Shown in pieces: positions 43,096-48,167 of a stretch of DNA of 48,167 bases. The stretch's first letter is position 1; every line of letters begins with the position of its first letter. The notes beneath the pieces are model-generated. The model saw only the letters and a program-made list of their open reading frames with translations. It had not been told where the DNA came from and did no database searches. The DNA comes from an uncultured Clostridia bacterium (GTDB lineage Bacteria > Bacillota > Clostridia > Christensenellales > UBA1242): assembly GCA_944381215.1 (NCBI GenBank), contig CALWKF010000001.1:129201-177367 (forward strand), in the 5' to 3' direction. Both the position numbers and the translations under genes were made by a program.

Positions 43096-44214
43096 ATGAA
43101 AAACTTTGGCTTATACATTCATATACCTTTTTGCGTGTCAAAATGCAGTTATTGCGACTTTTGCTCCTTTGTACCGAATCACAAGCAAATGCAAGATTAC
43201 ATTTCCGCCTTAAAGCGCGAAATTGTCGAGACGGGGGAGCAAACCAAAGACAAAGTTGTTACCTCAGTCTATATTGGTGGTGGTACCCCTTCCACTCTTT
43301 ATAGTGGCGCGATTGTGGAGATTATGGATTGCGTGCGCAAAAACTTTAATTTAATAAAAAATTGTAGCGTAACAATTGAGGCAAACCCAAATTCTTTTGA
43401 TAACGAACAGGCCATCGAATACGCTAGTATTGGTTGTACTCGCTTAAGTCTAGGTTTGCAGAGCGACAACGACAAAATTTTAAAAGTGCTGAATCGTGTA
43501 CACAACTATCACGATTGCGTGAATGCGATTGAAGCGGCGAGATTAAACGGAATGACAGATATAAATGTTGATTTAATACTCGGCGTCCCACAGCAAACTA
43601 TTAGCGATTTACAAGTGACATTATCAAAAGTTGTAAATTTGCCAATTACTCATATTTCGGTATATGGACTAATAAATGAGCCGAACACGCCACTTACAAA
43701 AGCAATCGAGCAGGGAAAGTACACACTGCCACCTGAGGATGAAGCAGTCGATATGTACAATCTAACTGTAAAGACGCTAGCAGAACACGGCTTTTATAGA
43801 TACGAAATCAGCAATTTTTCTAAAATTGGGTACAGGTCGGCTCATAATATGAATTACTGGAGGCGAGGGGAGTACTTAGGGCTTGGGCTCGGCGCACATT
43901 CTTTTATAAATGGTACACACTTCCACAATACCGAAGATTTTTCCAAATATTTAGATGCACCTGCGAATTGTAAAGAGGATATCGAGCCCGAAACTCTAAA
44001 AACCGCGAAAGAGGAAACCATTATGCTGGCCCTTCGCACGACCGACGGATTAGATATTACGGAGTATAATAAAACATTCTCTGCCGACTTTTTGCAAGAA
44101 TACCAGCCCGTTCTTAATAAATTACTAAAAAATAACCTAATAGAAATCAAAAACAACAAACTCATAATAAAAGACCCCTACATTTCAAACTCGATTATCG
44201 CCGAATTTTTTTAA
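43096..44214 (+). CDS. hemW: Radical SAM protein HemW (heme chaperone-like)
   Basis: 372 residues. IHIPFCVSKCSYCDFCSF holds the CxxxCxxC 4Fe-4S cluster motif plus the extra Cys typical of the HemN/HemW group; YIGGGTPSTL, VTIEANPNSF, RLSLGLQSDND, VDLILGVPQQT and the C-terminal HemN domain with LGLGAHSFI follow. HemW binds heme rather than oxidising coproporphyrinogen, and the lack of other heme genes here fits HemW. lepA-hemW is a long-conserved pairing in Bacillota; the heat-shock genes hrcA-grpE-dnaK that usually follow are absent. Confidence 0.93.
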   Translation: MKNFGLYIHIPFCVSKCSYCDFCSFVPNHKQMQDYISALKREIVETGEQTKDKVVTSVYIGGGTPSTLYSGAIVEIMDCVRKNFNLIKNCSVTIEANPNSFDNEQAIEYASIGCTRLSLGLQSDNDKILKVLNRVHNYHDCVNAIEAARLNGMTDINVDLILGVPQQTISDLQVTLSKVVNLPITHISVYGLINEPNTPLTKAIEQGKYTLPPEDEAVDMYNLTVKTLAEHGFYRYEISNFSKIGYRSAHNMNYWRRGEYLGLGLGAHSFINGTHFHNTEDFSKYLDAPANCKEDIEPETLKTAKEETIMLALRTTDGLDITEYNKTFSADFLQEYQPVLNKLLKNNLIEIKNNKLIIKDPYISNSIIAEFF

Positions 44215-44294
44215 ATTAGGACATAGACAAGGGCTTTATTTTTAACAAAAAGTGGAGTAATTTCATATAAAAAATAAAATTTTCTCTAAAACAC

Positions 44295-44323
44295 TTGCAA
44301 AGATTTGATAAATATGATACACT
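44295..44323 (+). promoter_or_regulatory. Promoter of the tRNA-Cys/tRNA-Leu unit
   Basis: TTGCAA (44295-44300), 17-base spacer, TACACT (44318-44323); preceded by AAAACAC as in the second tRNA promoter. Confidence 0.7.
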
Positions 44324-44346
44324 CATTCTACAATTTTGTTAAAAAC

Positions 44347-44421
44347 GGCGCCATAGCCAAGTGGTAAGGCCAAGGTCTGCAAAACCTTTATGCACCAGTT
44401 CGAATCTGGTTGGCGCCTCCA
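44347..44421 (+). tRNA. tRNA-Cys(GCA)
   Basis: Acceptor GGCGCCA / TGGCGCC, T-loop GTTCGAATC, anticodon GCA at 44379-44381, discriminator T as usual for tRNA-Cys, and encoded CCA. Confidence 0.96.
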
Positions 44422-44424
44422 TGT

Positions 44425-44511
44425 GCCGAAGTGGCGGAATTGGCAGACGCAAGGGACTTAAAATCCCTCGGGGGCAACCCCGTATCGGTTCGAGTCCGAT
44501 CTTCGGCACCA
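44425..44511 (+). tRNA. tRNA-Leu(TAA)
   Basis: Class II tRNA with a long variable arm (CGGGGGCAACCCCG). Acceptor GCCGAAG / CTTCGGC, anticodon TAA at 44459-44461, discriminator A, encoded CCA. Three bases after tRNA-Cys. Confidence 0.96.
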
Positions 44512-44524
44512 GGTGAAGTGGGTT

Positions 44525-44567
44525 AACACCATACAGTCGTCATGTATGGTGTTTTTGTTTTTTTATA
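44525..44567 (+). terminator. Terminator of the tRNA-Cys/Leu unit
   Basis: AACACCATACA / TGTATGGTGTT, 11 pairs, then TTTTGTTTTTTTA. Confidence 0.8.
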
Positions 44568-44667
44568 AATTATAGGGTATTTAGTGCATTTTAATTAAAT
44601 AAAAGTGTCTTTTAGTAATTTTAATAGTAAAAATTTTAAAATTTTTCGATTTTTTTATGAAAAACAC

Positions 44668-44696
44668 TTGCAATGATTGAAAATATTTGCTATTAT
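44668..44696 (+). promoter_or_regulatory. Promoter of the tRNA-Val/tRNA-Gly unit
   Basis: AAAACAC then TTGCAA (44668-44673), 17-base spacer ending TGC, TATTAT (44691-44696), an extended -10. Confidence 0.8.
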
Positions 44697-44728
44697 ATAC
44701 TTGTTCACTCGCAAGGGTGAACTACCGT

Positions 44729-44805
44729 GGGAGCTTAGCTCAGTTGGCCAGAGCATCTGCCTTACAAGCAGAGGGTCACAGGTTCGAGTCCTGTAGCTCC
44801 CACCA
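44729..44805 (+). tRNA. tRNA-Val(TAC)
   Basis: Acceptor GGGAGCT / AGCTCCC, anticodon loop CTTACAA with TAC at 44763-44765, T-loop GTTCGAGTC, discriminator A, encoded CCA. Confidence 0.96.
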
Positions 44806-44810
44806 TTTTT

Positions 44811-44886
44811 GCGGGAGTAGCTCAGTTGGTAGAGCGTTACCTTGCCAAGGTAAATGTCGCGGGTTCGAGTCCCGTCTCCCGCTCCA
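44811..44886 (+). tRNA. tRNA-Gly(GCC)
   Basis: Acceptor GCGGGAG / CTCCCGC, anticodon loop TTGCCAA with GCC, T-loop GTTCGAGTC, discriminator T, encoded CCA. Confidence 0.96.
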
Positions 44887-44900
44887 CTATTTTAACCTAC

Positions 44901-44928
44901 AGAGTCCTTTAAGGGACTCTTTATTTTT
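44901..44928 (+). terminator. Terminator of the tRNA-Val/Gly unit
   Basis: AGAGTCC / GGACTCT with a TTTAAG loop, then TTATTTTT. Confidence 0.75.
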
Positions 44929-44952
44929 GCTTAGACAGTTTGAAATCAAGTC

Positions 44953-44981
44953 TTGATTTACATCTTTAATCTATATATTAT
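44953..44981 (+). promoter_or_regulatory. Promoter of the candidate structured RNA
   Basis: TTGATT (44953-44958), 17-base spacer, TATTAT (44976-44981). A TTGACA at 44986 has no matching -10. Confidence 0.5.
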
Positions 44982-44987
44982 AACTTG

Positions 44988-45162
44988 ACAATAAAATATT
45001 AAATATAGAGCCACTAGTCCTAGAAAGGGGGTAGCCACGGGGAATTCGCGTGGACAGAGAAGGACACATGGCGTTAGAGCGTATATTTCTCAATTGCCAC
45101 CTATGGTAACATGGGTAGATTTTTGTCTATTCGGTAAAACTGCATTGTCATAGGACCTGTTT
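44988..45162 (+). ncRNA. Candidate structured non-coding RNA upstream of ruvC
   Basis: About 175 bases of non-coding DNA, richer in G and C than its flanks and preceded by a promoter-like pair. It can fold as a rod: closing stem GTCCTA (45017-45022) with TAGGAC (45151-45156); an open bubble; a long helix 45050-45060 with 45120-45130 (11 pairs including wobbles, extendable to 45046/45134 across one mismatch); then two hairpins at the far end, TGGC/GCCA (45069-45099) and CCTATG-GTAA-CATGGG with a GNRA tetraloop (45100-45115). An alternative pairs GTCCT with AGGAC at 45061-45065 around CCACG/CGTGG. A rod with a central bubble is like 6S RNA, but no diagnostic sequence is seen. No SRP, tmRNA, RNase P or T-box signature found. 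The 3' end has no canonical T-run on this strand. Confidence 0.45.
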
Positions 45163-45247
45163 AAAAAATAAAAACTTTTGTTCTAAATTTAATTTACAAA
45201 GGGTAAGTATTTGTGATATTATTTACTATAATGTTTGGGAGGGAATC

Positions 45248-45736
45248 GTGCGCATATTAGGAATAGACCCAGGATACGGAATAATTGGCTTTAGTGTTAT
45301 TGACAAGTCAAACAGCGGGAACACGGTCGTTGACTACGGAGTTATTACAACGCCCAAAGATATGCCTTTTGACCACAGGCTCAAGGCGATTTACGACAGT
45401 ATGAATACTCTTGTCGACAAGTTTGCACCCGATGAATGTGCTATTGAGAAGTTGTACTTTAATAAAAATATCACGACAGGTATTCCAGTTGCAGAGGCTA
45501 GGGGGGTGATTTTACTTAGCATTGTAAACCGCGACATTCCAATTTATGAGTACACGCCCCAGCAAATCAAAATGGCACTCACGGGCGTGGGGAAGGCTGA
45601 CAAGCACCAAATGCAGTTTATGGTAAAGACCTTATTAAATTTAAAGGCTGTTCCGCGCCCCGATGATGCCGCAGATGCGGTCGCAGTCGCCCTTTGTCAC
45701 AGCCAAACAAATAAAGCAATGTTAGGATTGAGATAG
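45248..45736 (+). CDS. ruvC: Holliday junction endodeoxyribonuclease RuvC
   Basis: 162 residues from GTG 45248 behind GGGAGGGA. Dimeric resolvase that nicks Holliday junctions held by RuvAB. Catalytic acidic residues: Asp7 in ILGIDPGYG, Glu in CAIEKLYFNKN near 67, and the Asp pair in RPDDAADAVAVALCH near 138-141. First gene of ruvC-ruvA-ruvB; the promoter is probably the TATAAT-type box at 45226 region. yebC, often just before ruvC, is absent. Confidence 0.96.
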   Translation: MRILGIDPGYGIIGFSVIDKSNSGNTVVDYGVITTPKDMPFDHRLKAIYDSMNTLVDKFAPDECAIEKLYFNKNITTGIPVAEARGVILLSIVNRDIPIYEYTPQQIKMALTGVGKADKHQMQFMVKTLLNLKAVPRPDDAADAVAVALCHSQTNKAMLGLR

Positions 45737-45737
45737 T

Positions 45738-46337
45738 ATGATTAGTTTTATAAAAGGAATAATAGCCGACAAAGGCTTTGGTACAATTACACTGGAGTGT
45801 AACGGAGTAGGTTTTTTGCTCAATGTCTCCACTTTTTGCGAGCAGAGCGCAGGCGAGATTGGTGAGGTTGTTACACTTTATACATATATGCATGTACGTG
45901 AAGATGAAATTTCGCTATTCGGCTTTTTAGATAAGTTCGAGCGCGAAGTTTTCCTAAAACTACTGCTTGTAAACGGCGTTGGTCCCAAAATGGCAATAAA
46001 CATTTTGAGCGGAGTTAGCGCGCAAGATTTGAGTTTTGCAATCGCCACTCAAAACGCAAGCGTACTAAAAGGCATAAAAGGGGTAGGCGCAAAGATTCGC
46101 GACCGCATTTTACTCGAACTTAAAGAAAAAATTGATGCATTGTCGCATCTAAACGAGGTCAACATGACCGCGTGCGAGTTAAATAGTAGCGAAAACTTTA
46201 CACAGGCCTTGAATGTACTAATCGATTGGGGAGTGCCCAGCACACAGGCGCAAGACATTCTCACCACAGTGTACGACTCAAAAGACACAATGGAAGAGTT
46301 AATTGCAAAAGCATTCAAGGAACTAGGGAGAAGATAG
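45738..46337 (+). CDS. ruvA: Holliday junction branch migration protein RuvA
   Basis: 199 residues; tetramer that binds four-way junctions and loads RuvB. N-terminal OB domain ([25 protein letters not shown], written in part), two helix-hairpin-helix motifs ([15 protein letters not shown] and [15 protein letters not shown]), and a C-terminal three-helix domain that contacts RuvB. One base after the ruvC stop with only a weak GAGA ribosome binding site, so probably translated by coupling. Confidence 0.95.
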   Translation: MISFIKGIIADKGFGTITLECNGVGFLLNVSTFCEQSAGEIGEVVTLYTYMHVREDEISLFGFLDKFEREVFLKLLLVNGVGPKMAINILSGVSAQDLSFAIATQNASVLKGIKGVGAKIRDRILLELKEKIDALSHLNEVNMTACELNSSENFTQALNVLIDWGVPSTQAQDILTTVYDSKDTMEELIAKAFKELGRR

Positions 46338-46338
46338 A

Positions 46339-47391
46339 ATGGAAGATGATGAAAGATTTATCGCCAGCACAAAATCTGAGATTGATGAAGTAATCGAAAA
46401 TAGCCTGAGACCTAATACTTTAAAGGAATATGTTGGGCAAAAAAAGATAAAGGATAGTTTATCTATATATATAGAGGCAGCGAAGGCGCGCCACGAGGCA
46501 CTTGACCATGTCTTGCTATTTGGACCCCCAGGGCTTGGAAAAACTACTTTGTCACACATTATCGCAAACGAACTCGGCGCTCAACTAAAAGTTACTAGTG
46601 GCCCAGCAATTGAACACGCCGCAGACCTCGCCGCAATTCTTACAAACCTCGGCAAAAACGATGTGCTGTTTATCGATGAAATACACAGGCTGAGTCGCGC
46701 AGTTGAAGAGGTGCTGTATCCCGCAATGGAGGACTTTGCGCTTGATTTCGTGGTGGGCAAGGGCCCAGCCGCTAAAAGTATCCGCCTAAAAATTCAGCCC
46801 TTTACCCTAATTGGTGCTACTACGCGCGCTGGAATGCTGACAGGTCCACTGCGCGATAGATTTGGAGTAATGGGCAGGCTTGAATTATATGAACCCGAGG
46901 AACTTAGTGAGATTTTGTCGCGTTCGGCAAATATTCTGCATATCGATATCACGCCCGAAGCATCTCTTTTAATTGCTCGCTCTTCGCGTGGCACTCCGCG
47001 TATTGCAAACCGCTTTTTAAAGCGTATCCGCGACTATGCCGATGTAAAAGGTTCTGGAAAAATCGATGTAGACATCACGCACAAGGCACTCAAAATGATG
47101 GAGGTTGACGATTTAGGCCTTGACTTTATCGACCACAGACTACTTTCAACCATTATCGATAAATTTGGTGGCGGACCTGTGGGACTAGATACCTTGTCCG
47201 CCGCAACGGGCGAAGAGGCGACCACTATTGAGGAGGCTTACGAGCCGTTCTTAATTCAGCAGGGCTTTATCGCCAGAACCAGTAAAGGCCGTGTCGCAAT
47301 GCCTCTTGCATATGAGCATTTGGGGCGTAAACTCGAGGAAAACAAAGAAAAACAACTAAAAACCCTTGCAAAAGACGATATTCCCGAATAA
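46339..47391 (+). CDS. ruvB: Holliday junction branch migration ATPase RuvB
   Basis: 350 residues; AAA+ hexamer that pumps DNA through the junction. Begins with the usual [16 protein letters not shown]; Walker [14 protein letters not shown] near 61; Walker [21 protein letters not shown]; sensor 1 [19 protein letters not shown]; arginine-finger region; C-terminal winged helix with [13 protein letters not shown] and [28 protein letters not shown] lies before ATG, one base after the ruvA stop. Confidence 0.98.
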   Translation: MEDDERFIASTKSEIDEVIENSLRPNTLKEYVGQKKIKDSLSIYIEAAKARHEALDHVLLFGPPGLGKTTLSHIIANELGAQLKVTSGPAIEHAADLAAILTNLGKNDVLFIDEIHRLSRAVEEVLYPAMEDFALDFVVGKGPAAKSIRLKIQPFTLIGATTRAGMLTGPLRDRFGVMGRLELYEPEELSEILSRSANILHIDITPEASLLIARSSRGTPRIANRFLKRIRDYADVKGSGKIDVDITHKALKMMEVDDLGLDFIDHRLLSTIIDKFGGGPVGLDTLSAATGEEATTIEEAYEPFLIQQGFIARTSKGRVAMPLAYEHLGRKLEENKEKQLKTLAKDDIPE

Positions 47392-47416
47392 AAGTCAAAT
47401 TTCGAGCTGAAATTGA

Positions 47417-47444
47417 TTGATTTATTTAACAATTTATGTATAAT
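47417..47444 (+). promoter_or_regulatory. yajC: yajC promoter
   Basis: TTGATT (47417-47422), 16-base spacer, TATAAT (47439-47444). Confidence 0.6.
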
Positions 47445-47477
47445 TGATACTATAAACTAAAAGGAGAAAACAGAATA

Positions 47478-48053
47478 ATGATTTCAATGTTAGCGGATAC
47501 CTCCGCAGGTAGTGGTGGCGGCGCAACTTTGTGGATATTAATAGTCTTACTCGTGTTACTCATAGGTGCTTATGTGTTTAGTTACTTTAAACGCAAAAAG
47601 TACAACCAGGAAACCTCTGCAATGCTCTCGAGCTTAAAGCCTGGCGACAGGGTAAAAACTTACAGCGGTTTTTACGGTACGATTGTTTCCATTCGCGAAA
47701 CTACCGACGGCAAAGTCGTTACACTCGAAACTGGGGACGAGGATCACAAGAGTTACACCACAATCGACAGTAATGCAATTTATTGTATCGACAAGAAAGA
47801 GGACATTGTCTATGATATGGACGGCAATATTGTCGAGCCCGCAGAGCCACAGGCGGAAGTCACTGAGTCTGGTGAAAATGCAGAAACAAAGAGTGTAGAA
47901 GAGGCTAGTGCTGACTTGGCTGAATCAGTGAACACTGCGACCGAGACTGGTGCAAAAACCGAGGAAACCGAGTCAAGCGATGCAAATGTCATCGTTGAAG
48001 AGGCTCCCGAGGACAAAAAGCCCCGCAAAAAGCGCACCTCAACAAAAAAGTAA
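47478..48053 (+). CDS. yajC: Preprotein translocase subunit YajC with long C-terminal tail
   Basis: 191 residues; YajC is a small accessory subunit of SecDF-YajC at the inner membrane. One membrane segment (ATLWILIVLLVLLIGAYVF about 18-36), then FKRKKYNQETSAMLSSLKPGDRVKTYSG and GTIVSIRETTDGKVVTLETG, split here, the usual YajC cytoplasmic fold to about residue 115. The rest is an extra tail of about 75 residues, very Glu-, Thr- and Ala-rich and ending in a basic KKPRKKRTSTKK. Typical YajC is 85-115 residues. AAGGAG precedes ATG. A terminator and a new promoter follow, so secD, if next, has its own start. Confidence 0.93.
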   Translation: MISMLADTSAGSGGGATLWILIVLLVLLIGAYVFSYFKRKKYNQETSAMLSSLKPGDRVKTYSGFYGTIVSIRETTDGKVVTLETGDEDHKSYTTIDSNAIYCIDKKEDIVYDMDGNIVEPAEPQAEVTESGENAETKSVEEASADLAESVNTATETGAKTEETESSDANVIVEEAPEDKKPRKKRTSTKK

Positions 48054-48079
48054 AAAGTGAGTATTTAACTCACTTTTTT
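48053..48079 (+). terminator. Terminator of yajC
   Basis: AAAAGTGAGT / ACTCACTTTT, 10 pairs, loop ATTTA, then TT. Confidence 0.8.
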
Positions 48080-48137
48080 ATATATTTAAGATAATTGTGA
48101 TATTCATCTTTGATTGTGAACCCTATAAAATTAATTA

Positions 48138-48165
48138 TTGACTTTTTTTATATTTCTGTTATAAT
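48138..48165 (+). promoter_or_regulatory. Strong promoter at the window's right edge
   Basis: TTGACT (48138-48143), 16-base spacer ending TGT, TATAAT (48160-48165), extended -10. The gene it drives is outside the window; secD or secDF would be the usual neighbour of yajC. Confidence 0.75.
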
Positions 48166-48167
48166 AG

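Noticed and set aside
44687..44956. 89-codon plus-strand frame over the tRNA-Val/Gly genes
   Set aside because: It translates through two complete tRNA genes and the terminator, so it is not a protein gene.
45001..45170. SRP RNA, tmRNA, T-box or cobalamin riboswitch for the structured region
   Set aside because: None of the diagnostic sequences (GGAAG tetraloop helix, tRNA-like ends, TGGNACCGCG, or the cobalamin core) is present.

Overview
The window is a chromosomal segment of a low- to mid-GC Bacillota bacterium, most likely an uncultured member of the Clostridia. The evidence is gene order (murB-PHP-whiA-dnaE-pfkA; lon-engB-recD2-comFC-secA-prfB; rpmF-plsX-smc-ftsY; lepA-hemW; ruvCAB-yajC), purine-rich Shine-Dalgarno sites before almost every gene, and a GPR-type germination protease (gpr) beside rpsT, which points to a spore-former or its descendant. 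Species cannot be named from sequence alone. Nearly every gene is a core housekeeping gene. Several operons look slimmed: rapZ and yvcK are absent between the PHP gene and whiA, acpP and rnc between plsX and smc, hpf between comFC and secA, and yceD before rpmF.

Layout. 1-9157 (+): the 3' end of uvrC with a terminator, then an unusual membrane-anchored solute-binding-like protein, murB, a PHP phosphoesterase, whiA, dnaE and pfkA, mostly overlapping or a few bases apart. 9158-13030 is an accessory island: a 63-residue membrane peptide, a cluster of dispersed palindromic repeats (five partial copies of one family plus a MITE-like unit), a G10 tract, and a 646-residue secreted protein with InlB-type repeats. 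13042-14106 (-): a YdjC/ChbG deacetylase and rpsT (GTG start). 14229-30322 (+): gpr, a hypothetical gene, murI-glmS, lon-engB-recD2-comFC, secA, prfB, a GNAT gene and tsaD. 30417-32288 (-): a hypothetical gene and tmcAL. 32466-39183 (+): rpmF, plsX, smc, ftsY and a membrane-tethered XRE regulator. 39250-39996 (-): a GDPD family phosphodiesterase. 40316-44214 (+): lepA, GNAT, a small membrane protein and hemW. 44347-44886: tRNA-Cys, -Leu, -Val and -Gly in two transcription units. 44988-45162: a candidate structured non-coding RNA. 45248-48053: ruvC-ruvA-ruvB and yajC, followed by a strong promoter at the window edge (probably for secD/secF).

Functionally the genes cover DNA repair and recombination (uvrC, recD2, ruvCAB, smc), replication (dnaE), envelope precursor synthesis (murB, murI, glmS, plsX), protein export (secA, ftsY, yajC), translation and tRNA modification (rpsT, rpmF, prfB, lepA, tsaD, tmcAL), proteolysis (lon, gpr) and glycolysis (pfkA). 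The parts that ordinary annotation does not explain are the repeat island at 9.2-10.4 kb, the 131-bp palindromic element downstream of smc, the structured RNA candidate upstream of ruvC, the in-gene tandem duplications of glmS, and the Asp-to-Asn change at the Mg-binding position of PfkA.
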